Origin: an uncultured Thermoleophilia bacterium
Lineage (GTDB): Bacteria; Actinomycetota; Thermoleophilia; UBA2241
Assembly (NCBI GenBank): GCA_903862845.1
Contig: CAIOZS010000228.1
Coordinates: 1 to 46,285, forward strand
Length of the DNA stretch: 46,285 bases
Direction of reading: 5' to 3'
This document shows positions 8,321-17,254 of the stretch, piece by piece. The notes under the pieces are model-generated. The model worked only from the letters and a program-made list of their open reading frames with translations, searched no databases and was not told the DNA's origin. The first letter of the stretch is position 1. Each line of letters opens with the position of its first letter. Position numbers and translations under genes: made by a program.

Positions 8321-8349
8321 AGAGTAGCTGGGCGCGACAAACGAAGCAA
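8321..8349 (-). promoter_or_regulatory. Promoter upstream of the HicB-like gene
   Basis: On the minus strand TTGCTT (8349-8344), 17 bases, TACTCT (8326-8321). The predicted start of transcription would give a leader of about 35 bases before the ATG at 8277. The rest of the interval 8350-8757 shows no recognisable gene on either strand. Confidence 0.5.
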
Positions 8350-8757
8350 GGTGCGGAGGGTTGACGTTGTGATCTCGGCGAGGCTCTGGGCGGAGGCGCC
8401 GGCGTGGTGCGCCGCCGGCCGTCCCGCAGCTTCGGTCGGCGGCGGGCAGATGCACAGGTGAAGGAGGCTGTCGGGAGCCGAGAGATCGATGCTCGGCGCG
8501 TTGAACGCCGGCATGGTCGATCGGCGCACCACATGCAGCCTGCGTACATGGGCACTATCCAGACGACTGGCTGACCCTTTGAGCGAGCTCCCTGTCGGCC
8601 ACCGGCAGGCGGGAGGCGGGAGGCCGCCCGGCCGGCGATGATGCCTACGATGAGCTCCGCGGCGGGCGGCGCTGCGCGGCGCGCGCGGCGCGCCATGTCC
8701 GCCTTCTCGCCGCTCGTTGATCCGGAGGCCGATGTCGCAGCCGGACGAAAGGGATGG

Positions 8758-8988
8758 TCATGCCGCCGCAATGTCGGTGGAGCAGAAGCGGACCTGGTCG
8801 TGATCGCCCTTGTTCGCTGCCGGACGGCTGTGGGCGAGCAGGATGGTGCCGCCACCGCCCTCGAACACCAGGTGATTCTTGATGGCCGCGGACGAAAGCC
8901 GAAGGCCGACGTTGTGCTCTACGAAGTCCGGGCTTCTTTGCAGATCGGTCGAGCACACGACCGCTAACGCTCTGCTGTTCGAGACCAC
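8758..8988 (-). pseudogene. N-terminal half of a VOC (glyoxalase-fold) protein
   Basis: A 76-residue frame with the first VOC unit: RALAVVCSTDLQRS, then VGLRLS, KNHLVFEGGGGT and HDQVRFCSTDIAAA, where it hits a stop. VOC proteins are usually 115-135 residues with two such units. Joined to the 52-residue fragment at 7694-7536 it would give about 128 residues with the expected TDI-AAA-DVQELVARG connection. GTG start; no strong ribosome site seen. Confidence 0.65.
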
Positions 8989-9027
8989 GACTGCATCCTC
9001 GGACGCGCACTTCGTTGCGGCGGTGTC

Positions 9028-9063
9028 AGCCAGCGGCGGCCACCTCTGTGGCCGCCGCTGGCT
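9028..9063 (-). terminator. Strong hairpin, probable terminator of the ABM-domain gene
   Basis: A perfect 16-base-pair GC-rich stem with a 4-base loop, 22 bases past the stop of the gene at 9086-9385. No T-run follows on the minus strand. Confidence 0.6.
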
Positions 9064-9085
9064 CCGCCGCCCGACGTCTATGGAG

Positions 9086-9385
9086 CTACGCGGCCTTGGT
9101 CTGCCGATAGTCGGCGGCCTCGGTCTCCTCGGCCCAGGTGAGGCGCGGCTCGCTGATGACGCCGCCGCGCTCCATCGCGTCCTTCAGGGAAGGGTCGGCG
9201 GCAAACGCCTCGGCCTGCTCTCTCGACGGGAACTGGTTGATGACCGTGACCTCGTTGGGATCGTTGGCGCCCCGGTAGAGCAGATGCCCGGTGGCGCCGT
9301 GCCGCGTGCGCACCGCCTGGTGCTCGTCGAAGACAGCCTTCCAAGCATCGTAGTCGCTAACCGTATGTTGCACCATGATGATCAT
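9086..9385 (-). CDS. Antibiotic-biosynthesis-monooxygenase (ABM)-like / dimeric alpha-beta barrel protein
   Basis: A 99-residue protein with the short ferredoxin-like pattern of this superfamily: MVQHTVSDYDAWKAVFDEH, then GATGHLLYR, EVTVINQFPSREQAEAFAADP and a variable tail. Such proteins form dimeric barrels; many are heme- or quinone-related monooxygenases or merely ligand binders, so the reaction is unknown. AGAGGAGAG lies just upstream of the ATG at 9385. Monocistronic, followed by a hairpin. Confidence 0.75.
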   Translation of the reverse strand: MIIMVQHTVSDYDAWKAVFDEHQAVRTRHGATGHLLYRGANDPNEVTVINQFPSREQAEAFAADPSLKDAMERGGVISEPRLTWAEETEAADYRQTKAA

Positions 9386-9494
9386 GATCGCTCTCCTCTA
9401 GAAGTCGAACCGGCGCTCCAAACCAGAAGCGCATGCTTGGTAGCAATAGTGGTTAATGACCCACAATAGCTCAGCGCAAACACGGCGTCATGCG

Positions 9495-9680
9495 TACGCG
9501 GCGCAGGGTATCAACTCCGTCAAGTTCGGCAGCAAGTCGTGCACCGCGTCCATCTCCTGGAGCGCCACGCAGATCAAGCTCAAGGCGCCGACCAAGGCCG
9601 AGGAAGGCGCTGTGACCGTCGCGGTGACGACGACGGACGGCGTGAGCAACACCATGAGCTTCACTGTGAAGCGGCAGGGA
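9495..9680 (+). pseudogene. IPT/TIG-domain fragment of a surface or secreted protein
   Basis: An uninterrupted stretch reads like one immunoglobulin-like IPT/TIG domain: GINSVKFGSKSCTA, SWSATQIKLKAP, EEGAVTVAVTTTDGVSNTMSFTV. There is no ribosome site or signal peptide before it, and the sequence after FTVKR becomes low-complexity. It is best read as a leftover piece of a larger secreted protein gene rather than an independent gene. Confidence 0.5.
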
Positions 9681-9856
9681 CGTGTAGGCGGCGGCCGCGG
9701 CAGTTCTGCCGGCTGCCGGTGGGCTGGCTGGCACGAGAACGACCCGCGAGCCGAATCCGCGTGCTGCCTCGGTCGCGGCTGATTCAAGTCCGCCGTCCGC
9801 GCTGTCGACAATGGTAGGTAAGAACGACAGGGTTCGTAATGTCTGGAGGGGCACAC

Positions 9857-11089
9857 ATGCCGCAGTCCGCCACGCTCACCGGCAAGCCGGCCACTTGGCG
9901 GCGCGCCTGCAAGCCCCTCACCTTGGCGCTGTTCCTGCTCACCCTCGTCGTCGTGCTCCTCGCAGGCGCCTCCGCTTCGCTTGCCGGCAGCGCCAAGCCC
10001 GGCAAGCCTACGGCCAAGACGCCCGAAGGCATCATCGCCTCCACGACGCCGACCTTCATGTGGGGCGAGGTGAAAGGCGCTGTCAAGTACGAGCTTCGCG
10101 TCTACGAGGGCAAGACGCAGCGGATCAAGAAGATCGACATCAAGACGCTCTCGTACACCAGCAATCTCGACCTGACCGAGAACATCGATCACACCTGGAA
10201 GGTCCGCGCCAGCAACGCCCACGGCGCGGGCCCGTGGAGCAAGACCCTTGCCTTCAGGGTAGCGCCCGACTCCCTCAAGGCGATCACCGACTTCCGCTTC
10301 GCATGGCCCTACGCCGTCGGTGACATCGATGAGACGCGCCATACCATTGACATCATCCTGCCCGCCGGCACCGACCGGAGCGCCCTCATCGCGACCTTCG
10401 TCACGAGCGGGGCGTTTGTCGCGGCATTCGGAGCGCCCCAGGTCTGCGGCGTGACGCCCAACGACTTTACCTTCCCGGTCCTCTACACGGTCACGGCCAG
10501 AGACGGCTCGACCCAGGATTACGTGGTGGCGGCCTTCACCCTGGAGATCGGCGACCTCTATCAGGGCGGCATCGTCTCCTACATCCTCCAGGCGGGAGAC
10601 CCCGGGTTCGTCGCAGGAGAGACCCACGGCCTGATCGCTGCAGTGGCAGATCAGAGCGCAGGGATAGCAGGTGTCGTCTGGAGCACCATCGGCTCCGTGC
10701 CCGGAGGAGGCACCGATATCAGGCCCGCAGGGCCAGGCCAAGCGATTGGCACCGGTCAGGCGAACACCACTGGCATCGTCAACCAGACCGCTACCATCGA
10801 AGGTCAGTACGTGAAATGCACGGGTGGCGCCGCCTACCTCTGTGATGGCTTGTCAGAGGGCGGCTATGACGACTGGTTCCTGCCCAGCAAGGATGAGCTC
10901 AACAAGCTGTACCTGAGCCAGGACGTGGTTGGCGGCTACGCGCCTACCGACTACTGGAGCTCCTCCGACAACTACGAATTGGACTTGAACAGCGCGACCG
11001 CTGCGTGGTCCCAGAACTTCGCCAGTGGCGTCCAGGGCCATTGGGGCAAGTACTTCCTCTACAGGGTGCGCGCTGTGCGGGCTTTCTAG
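9857..11089 (+). CDS. Secreted protein: Fn3-like, DUF5018-like and Lcl/DUF1566 domains
   Basis: A 410-residue exported protein. The ATG at 9857 is preceded by GGAGGG at 7 bases, better than an upstream ATG at 9839. A signal sequence (positive segment, then LALFLLTLVVVLLAGASASLA) covers about residues 18-46. Residues 60-135 look like a fibronectin-III-type domain (TPTFMWGEVKGAVKYELRVY ... WKVRASN). Residues 140-240 resemble DUF5018/cadherin-like repeats (ITDFRF, ILPAGTD, YTVTARDGSTQDYVV). The C-terminal 150 residues are an Lcl/DUF1566 domain (GYDDWFLPSKDELNKLY, YWSSS, RVRAVRAF). Probably an adhesion or cell-surface protein; role unknown. Its leader (M-x-QSAT-x2-GKP) recurs at 3498. Confidence 0.8.
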   Translation: MPQSATLTGKPATWRRACKPLTLALFLLTLVVVLLAGASASLAGSAKPGKPTAKTPEGIIASTTPTFMWGEVKGAVKYELRVYEGKTQRIKKIDIKTLSYTSNLDLTENIDHTWKVRASNAHGAGPWSKTLAFRVAPDSLKAITDFRFAWPYAVGDIDETRHTIDIILPAGTDRSALIATFVTSGAFVAAFGAPQVCGVTPNDFTFPVLYTVTARDGSTQDYVVAAFTLEIGDLYQGGIVSYILQAGDPGFVAGETHGLIAAVADQSAGIAGVVWSTIGSVPGGGTDIRPAGPGQAIGTGQANTTGIVNQTATIEGQYVKCTGGAAYLCDGLSEGGYDDWFLPSKDELNKLYLSQDVVGGYAPTDYWSSSDNYELDLNSATAAWSQNFASGVQGHWGKYFLYRVRAVRAF

Positions 11090-11263
11090 TGACCGCTATA
11101 ACCCCGGTTCTGGGCCGAAGGCCCGGGCAAGCGCCGTGACCGCCTGCTCATTCGCGGCACTGAGCCTCCACGTGACCCGCTCGGCACGACCACTCCAACG
11201 GCCGGAAGCATCGCCCGTCACCCTTCGGGTCGATAATGGTGCGGCGCAAACCGTGGAGGCACC

Positions 11264-12355
11264 ATGATCATCGCCACGTTCGGCCCGACCACAGGCTGGT
11301 CGGGCAAGACGATCACGTTCGAGAGCGAGATCTTCGCGCTCGAAGGATACGGTCCGATCTCCGCTGCGGACGTCGTGGAGTACGACCGTCAGGGGCACCT
11401 TTCGTGGGCCACCCACGGCACGCGCGCCTGGGTCGAAGCGCTGGCCGAGGCTTCACGGGTGTCACAAGTCGCTCTGCCTGCAAGCGCTGGAGCGTCGCCC
11501 GCGACCAGCGGGATTCCGGCCGCCCAGGCAATCGCCAGCCCCAGTGCACGCCCGGCTCCTGAAGTTGCCGTCGCTGCCAAGCCAAGGTCCACTGGTCTGG
11601 AGGGCGTGTCGCGTGGTGATTGGGTGGTCGTCGCCGGATCGCTCGCCATGTTCTTCGGCATGCTGCTGGCCTGGACGGCGGACGTCTACAACTTTGCCGG
11701 GGGCTGGTTCCCCATGCTGGCCGCGATAGCTGCCGTCGTCGTGGTCGTTCTGTCGTCGGGCGTGATCCCCGAGCGGCGCTACGAGATGAGCGGTCGCTCG
11801 CCGCTCATTATCATGGCTTTGGGCGCGGTCGCGCTTCTGGTCGTTCTCATCGGCATGATCGTGGAGACGGCGCGCGGCTGGGAGGCCGGCAGCTCGGTCG
11901 CGCTTCTCGGCGCGGTGGCCGTCGTTGGCGGCGGCGCTCTCAAGATGCGTGAGCCTGTCGCCGCCGTGCCGGTGGCGGCCCCGGTGTTTGCCGGCAACGC
12001 GATGCCGGCCGCGAGCGTCGCTGTCACGCCGTCGCCCGTTGCCGTCCAGGCGCCGGGTGATGCCCCTGGTTCAAGGAGCGCGCAGACGACCGACGTCGAG
12101 CCACGCGCTCCCGGCCCGGCGACTGCGGCGCAGGCCGACCCGCGCCTCGCCGACACCCTCGTGGAGCGGCCTGCTGCCGCCGAGCCGCCGGTTTCGGTCG
12201 AGCCTCTCGCGTCAGGCCCAGCGACCGCCGAAGCCGCGAGCGACCTCCCGGCGACGAGCGTCGCCGACGAGATCGTGAAGCTCGCGGATCTGCGCGCCAA
12301 AGGAATCCTGACCGACGATGAGTTCGCCGCCTTCAAGGCGAAGCTCGTGGAGTGA
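11264..12355 (+). CDS. SHOCT-domain membrane protein with a shared N-terminal module
   Basis: A 363-residue protein. Residues 1-57 (MIIATFGPTTGW ... GYGPISAADVVEYDRQGHL ... GTRAWV) are a module also found at the start of the next gene. A Pro/Ala-rich linker follows, then about four membrane helices (roughly residues 120-230), a second Ala/Pro-rich linker (235-325) and a C-terminal SHOCT motif (ADEIVKLADLRAKGILTDDEFAAFKAKL). SHOCT motifs are short oligomerisation-type helices at protein ends. GGAGG precedes the ATG. The stop nearly touches the next start, so both are one operon. Function unknown. Confidence 0.75.
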   Translation: MIIATFGPTTGWSGKTITFESEIFALEGYGPISAADVVEYDRQGHLSWATHGTRAWVEALAEASRVSQVALPASAGASPATSGIPAAQAIASPSARPAPEVAVAAKPRSTGLEGVSRGDWVVVAGSLAMFFGMLLAWTADVYNFAGGWFPMLAAIAAVVVVVLSSGVIPERRYEMSGRSPLIIMALGAVALLVVLIGMIVETARGWEAGSSVALLGAVAVVGGGALKMREPVAAVPVAAPVFAGNAMPAASVAVTPSPVAVQAPGDAPGSRSAQTTDVEPRAPGPATAAQADPRLADTLVERPAAAEPPVSVEPLASGPATAEAASDLPATSVADEIVKLADLRAKGILTDDEFAAFKAKLVE

Positions 12356-12357
12356 CC

Positions 12358-13446
<1,089 letters not shown>

Positions 13447-13471
13447 GTGCGGCCGGGCGCGCGGGCGGCGA

Positions 13472-14698
13472 CTACGTGAGCGGGGCGGGGGCGGCGGCCG
13501 GCGCAGCGTCGCCGCCGCCCGTCGCGTTCGTCCCTGGGCTTGGCGCGTCGTGCAGCGTGACCGTGAACGTGCTGCCCACGCCGGGCTCGCTCTTCACCGT
13601 GGCCTCGCCGTCGTACATGTTGGCGATCTTGCGCACCGTCGAGAGCCCGAGACCGCTGCCGAGGATCTTGACGGTGTGCTCGTTCTTGATGCGCGTGAAC
13701 TCGCGGAAGAGCTTGCCGGCCTCCTCCGGGCTGAGCCCGATGCCGGTGTCGCTGACGGCGATGCGCACGGCGTCGCCCTTGCGCATCATGCGGACCGTGA
13801 CCTTGCCGCCGTCGCGGTTGTACTTGACGGCGTTGGAGACGAGGTTGTTGAAGACGATCTCGGTCTCGCCGGCGTCGGCGAACAGCTCGAGGCCCTCGTC
13901 GGCGTCGAGCTCCATGGCGATGCCGCGGCGCTCGGCGTCGACGGCGAAGAGCTCCATCGACGCTTTGGCGAGCTCGCGCAGGTCGAGCCGCTTGATGACG
14001 CGCTCGCGCTGGCCGGACTCGATGCGCGTGAGGTCCAGCAGGTCGCCGATGAGCTTCTTCATGCCGTCCACGCGCACGATGCTGCGCTCGACCATCTTGA
14101 GATTCTGGTCTGCCTCGGTGGTCCGCAGGATGTTGAGGTAGCCCTCGACCGCGTTCAGCGGCGCCTTGAGCTCGTGGGCCAGCACCGAGATGAAATTGAA
14201 GCGCACCTGGCGCTTTTCTTCGGCGAGCTTGCGCGCCTGCTTGCTGAGGATGAGCTGGCTGGTGGCCTTACGCAGCGCATAGCGCAGCTCGTCGGGGGTG
14301 AACGGCTTGGCGAGAAAGTCGTAGGCGCCCAGCTTGGTCGCCTTGACGGCCGTCTCGAAGGTGGCGTAGGCCGTGATCATGATGGTGAGGACCTGGCGAC
14401 CCTGGCTGCTCATGGCGTCGAGGACGTCCATGCCCCCGACGCCGGGGAGCTTGAGGTCGAGCAGCAGCAGGTCGACCTCGCCGCCTTCGCTGAGGTGAAC
14501 GAGGAAGTCCTCGCCGCTCGTGAAGTAGCGGAACGTGTAGGCGGCGTCGACGAGCACGTCGGCGACGTGCACCCTGTAGCGCTCGATGATGCGGCGCACG
14601 CCCTTGCAGAGGGCCTCCTCGTCGTCCACCATGACGACCTGCAGCGTGACCTGCTGTGGGTCCATGAGCGTCTCGCGCGGCGCGACCTCGGGGGTCAT
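13472..14698 (-). CDS. REC-histidine kinase hybrid signalling protein
   Basis: A 408-residue soluble protein: an N-terminal receiver domain (DDEE acidic pocket, phosphoacceptor D81 in LLLLDLKLPG, conserved K131 in LAKPF), a short coiled coil, HisKA with H175 (LAHELKAPLN), and HATPase_c with an N-box (NLVSNAVKYNRDGG), DTGIGL and GSGLGLS. It starts 4 bases after the stop of the hydrogenase-like kinase gene, so it is translated from the same message. It may take phosphate from that kinase or from the CheY-like protein, then pass it on. No sensory input or DNA-binding domain is present. The C-terminal 25 residues are Ala/Pro-rich. Confidence 0.88.
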   Translation of the reverse strand: MTPEVAPRETLMDPQQVTLQVVMVDDEEALCKGVRRIIERYRVHVADVLVDAAYTFRYFTSGEDFLVHLSEGGEVDLLLLDLKLPGVGGMDVLDAMSSQGRQVLTIMITAYATFETAVKATKLGAYDFLAKPFTPDELRYALRKATSQLILSKQARKLAEEKRQVRFNFISVLAHELKAPLNAVEGYLNILRTTEADQNLKMVERSIVRVDGMKKLIGDLLDLTRIESGQRERVIKRLDLRELAKASMELFAVDAERRGIAMELDADEGLELFADAGETEIVFNNLVSNAVKYNRDGGKVTVRMMRKGDAVRIAVSDTGIGLSPEEAGKLFREFTRIKNEHTVKILGSGLGLSTVRKIANMYDGEATVKSEPGVGSTFTVTLHDAPSPGTNATGGGDAAPAAAPAPLT

Positions 14699-14702
14699 CG
14701 CT

Positions 14703-16790
14703 TCAGCTTCCCATGATCTCTTGCAGGCTGGCCGGCGCGTTGAGCTCGGCTTCGTAGCGAGGCAGGACGATGGTGAAGGTCGTCTCTGTAGGGCCCCTCG
14801 ACGGGTCGGCGTTGGACTCCACGCTGATCTGGCCGCGGTGCATCTTGACGATCCCGTGCGTCACGGCGAGACCGAGACCGGTGCCCTTGCCCACCTGCTT
14901 GGTGGTGAAGAACGGGCTGAAGAGCTTGTCGAGGTGCTCCTCGGCGATGCCGGTGCCGTTGTCGGAGACCATGACGATGACGTTCTCGTCGGTGCCGTCG
15001 AGGGTGATGAGCACGCGCCCGCCGTCGGGCAGCGCGTGCTGGGCGTTGGTGAGCAGATTGGTGAGCACCTGCACGATCTGGTCGGCGTCGAGCTCGGCCA
15101 TGGGGTCGCTGAGGCGGTCGTCGACGGTGATCGTGACGCCCTCGTCGATGGGGATGGTGCGCAGCACCTCCCGCACGAGGGCGGGCAGGTCGGTGGGCTG
15201 CCGCACGACGCGGCTCTGGCGGGCGAAGTTGAGCAGCCCGGAGATGATCTTCTTGCAGCGGTTGGCCTGATCGACGATCAGCTTGACGTCCTCGGCGACG
15301 GCCGTGTCGTCCTCGCAGTCTTCGAGCAGCAGATTGGCGTGCAGCAGCAGGATGCCGAGGGGGTTGTTGACCTCGTGGGCGATGCCGGCGGCGAGCTGGC
15401 CCATGCTGGCGAGCTTCTCGCTTTTGACCAGGGCCACCTTGGTGGTCTCGAGCGAGTCGTTGGACTCCTGCAGCTCGTTGACCGTCTTGCGCAGCTCCTC
15501 GACGGCGTAGGGCAGGCACATCTCGACCTCCGCGAGGCCCTGCCAGATGGCCACGGCGTGCTCGCGGCAGCTCATGTAGCCGCAGGCGCCGCAATCCAGC
15601 TCGTCCTCGGCCGAGGCCTTGTTCATGCGCGCCAGGATCTCGCGCAGCTCCTCTGCCGTCGGCATGTCGTCGAAGCGCTGGTCGAAAGGCGCGAAGGTGC
15701 GCGAGAGGTCGATGTCCCGGTAGGCGGCGACGGCTGCGTCCCAGGTCGCCTGGTCGAAGAAGGCGCGCCGCGAACGCGTCTCGCGACTGACGTCCGCGCG
15801 GCGCTTGAACACCGGCTCCTCGGAGCTGAAGCCGGCGCCCATGATGCAGCCTTCGCAGCAGAGGATGTCGAGGAGGCGCGCGTCGGTCTTGCCGTGCTCG
15901 AAATCGGTGATCGCGTCGGCCAGGTTGTGGCGTCCGTCGGCGGTCACGATGTCGCCGCTGAGCAGGTCCTCGTCGAGGCCCGCCGCCTGCAGCATGCCGC
16001 GCGTGATGGGGAAGAGGGCGCCGAGGCTGCTGTGCGGCGTGTCGAAGTCGTCGTCGGTCGGGGGCCGCTCGGCCAGCGTGATGCCTTGGGCCTCGAACAT
16101 GGCGCGCAGCTCGACGTAGGTGAGCGCGGCGTCGACCTCGCCCTCGAACTGCTCGTACAGGGCCTCACCCTTCTTGGCGATGCAGGGCCCGATGAAGGCG
16201 ACCTTCAGGTCGGGGCCGTACTTGACGTGAAGCACGCGGGCGATGGCGAGCATCGGCGAGACGATGGGGGCGAGGCGGTCGAGCAGGTCGGGATGGTACT
16301 TGCGCGTGTAGCTCACGACCGCCGGGCAGGTAGTGGCCACGTAGCGCCGGGGGTCGTGCTCGAGGAGCCGCGCGTACTCCGCGGCCACCAGGTCGGCGCC
16401 GAAGCCGACCTCGTGGACGTAAGTGAAGCCGAGCTCGCGAAGCGCCGCGACCAGGGTCGAGGTACTGCACTCCGTGTACTCCGCCGGGTAGCTGGGGGCG
16501 ATGATTGCTGCCACCGGCGCGGGGCCGGCGAGAAGGCGCTCGGTGTCTTCGATGCCACTGAGCACCTGCTTGGCGTTCTGGCTGCACACGGTGACGCAGT
16601 TGCCGCAGCCGATGCAGCGCGTCTGGATGACGCTGGCCTGGCCGTCGAGGATCTGGATGGCCTTGGCGGGGCACTCGCGCACGCACGTGTAGCAGGTGCG
16701 GCACTTCTCGCGGATGGTCGTGACGAGCTGCTGGTGGGCGACGCGATCGTCGTTCATGGGCGGTCCGGAGGCGGCGGGAATGTCAGGCAC
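14703..16790 (-). CDS. Sensory [FeFe]-hydrogenase-like histidine kinase (HydS-like)
   Basis: A 695-residue fusion. Two [4Fe-4S] ferredoxin motifs lie in the first 70 residues (CRTCYTCVRECP, CIGCGNCVTVC). A hydrogenase large-subunit-like domain (about 85-370) keeps the expected H-cluster cysteines in altered motifs: C155 (TTCPAVV), C203 (GPCIAKK), C311 and C315 (CCEGC). Next comes a Cys motif of C-x2-C-x4-C type (DCGACGYMSC), a coiled coil, HisKA with H472 (GIAHEVNNP) and HATPase_c (NLLTNAQHALP, DNGTGI, GKGTGLGL). Group C [FeFe] hydrogenases are proposed H2 or redox sensors, usually with PAS domains; here the kinase follows directly and no PAS is seen. The GTG at 16790 overlaps the regulator stop; an ATG at 16757 is an alternative start. 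Confidence 0.85.
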   Translation of the reverse strand: MPDIPAASGPPMNDDRVAHQQLVTTIREKCRTCYTCVRECPAKAIQILDGQASVIQTRCIGCGNCVTVCSQNAKQVLSGIEDTERLLAGPAPVAAIIAPSYPAEYTECSTSTLVAALRELGFTYVHEVGFGADLVAAEYARLLEHDPRRYVATTCPAVVSYTRKYHPDLLDRLAPIVSPMLAIARVLHVKYGPDLKVAFIGPCIAKKGEALYEQFEGEVDAALTYVELRAMFEAQGITLAERPPTDDDFDTPHSSLGALFPITRGMLQAAGLDEDLLSGDIVTADGRHNLADAITDFEHGKTDARLLDILCCEGCIMGAGFSSEEPVFKRRADVSRETRSRRAFFDQATWDAAVAAYRDIDLSRTFAPFDQRFDDMPTAEELREILARMNKASAEDELDCGACGYMSCREHAVAIWQGLAEVEMCLPYAVEELRKTVNELQESNDSLETTKVALVKSEKLASMGQLAAGIAHEVNNPLGILLLHANLLLEDCEDDTAVAEDVKLIVDQANRCKKIISGLLNFARQSRVVRQPTDLPALVREVLRTIPIDEGVTITVDDRLSDPMAELDADQIVQVLTNLLTNAQHALPDGGRVLITLDGTDENVIVMVSDNGTGIAEEHLDKLFSPFFTTKQVGKGTGLGLAVTHGIVKMHRGQISVESNADPSRGPTETTFTIVLPRYEAELNAPASLQEIMGS

Positions 16791-17190
16791 CGCGCTCGAG
16801 GAGCTCCTTGACCTTGGCCAGCAGCGCGCCGGCGTCGATGGGTTTGTCGAAGTACGCGTCGACGTGCATCTTGGCGAGGTCGGCGTCTGTCTCGGGACGG
16901 AAGTTGAGGCCGAGCTGGCTGCTCACCGAGGTGGAGATGATGATCGGCACAGCCGCCGTGCGCGGGTCGCCTTTGAGCTGGGCGGAGAACGCGAAGCCGG
17001 CGTCGACGCTGGTCATCATGAGGTCGGTGATCACGAGGTTGGGGATCTGGGCGGCGATGCGTTGCTGCGCCTCGGCGGGGTTGGTGGCCGTGACCACGCG
17101 GTAGCCCGCGCCCTCGAGGATGAAGCGGTTGATCTCGAGGAAGTCGTAGTCGTCGTCGACGATCAGTATGAGTGCCTGGTCCGCGGTCAT
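16783..17190 (-). CDS. CheY-like single-domain response regulator
   Basis: A 135-residue receiver domain only: acidic residues in IVDDDYD, phosphoacceptor Asp in VITDLMM, Ser/Thr in IISTSVSS, conserved Lys in YFDKPI. A short insertion follows the SxS strand (GLNFRPETDADLAK). Without an output domain it must act by protein contact or as a phosphate carrier. It is the first gene after the hairpin downstream of hydA, and the hydrogenase-like kinase gene overlaps its stop by 8 bases, which makes that kinase its likely partner. A TATACT box at 17207-17202 could provide its own -10 element, but no matching -35 is clear. Confidence 0.88.
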   Translation of the reverse strand: MTADQALILIVDDDYDFLEINRFILEGAGYRVVTATNPAEAQQRIAAQIPNLVITDLMMTSVDAGFAFSAQLKGDPRTAAVPIIISTSVSSQLGLNFRPETDADLAKMHVDAYFDKPIDAGALLAKVKELLERGA

Positions 17191-17208
17191 GGTCTGCCTT
17201 CAGTATAG

Positions 17209-17238
17209 CGGGCGGGGCGCTCGAGAGCGCCCCGCCCG
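17209..17238 (-). terminator. Hairpin after hydA (terminator or attenuator)
   Basis: A perfect GC-rich inverted repeat of 14 bases per arm lies 17 bases past the hydA stop. No T-run follows on the minus strand, so partial read-through into the regulator/kinase genes is possible. That would set kinase levels below hydrogenase levels. Confidence 0.6.
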
Positions 17239-17254
17239 GTCGTGAGCTCGCGTC

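Noticed and set aside
8350-8757. Additional gene between the HicB-like gene and the VOC N-terminal fragment
   Set aside because: Open frames on both strands are Arg/Pro-rich and lack ribosome sites or recognisable motifs.
7694-8760. Insertion sequence or transposon as the cause of the split VOC gene
   Set aside because: No transposase motif, no terminal inverted repeats and no target duplication were found at the junctions.
11090-11263. Terminator or small gene between the Lcl-domain protein and the SHOCT gene
   Set aside because: Only a weak 5-base stem (GGGCC-GAA-GGCCC) and a GATAAT box without a -35 were found.
14586-16811. A 741-codon plus-strand frame opposite the hydrogenase-like kinase
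   Set aside because: Same shadow effect; the minus-strand frame has complete kinase and Fe-S motifs.
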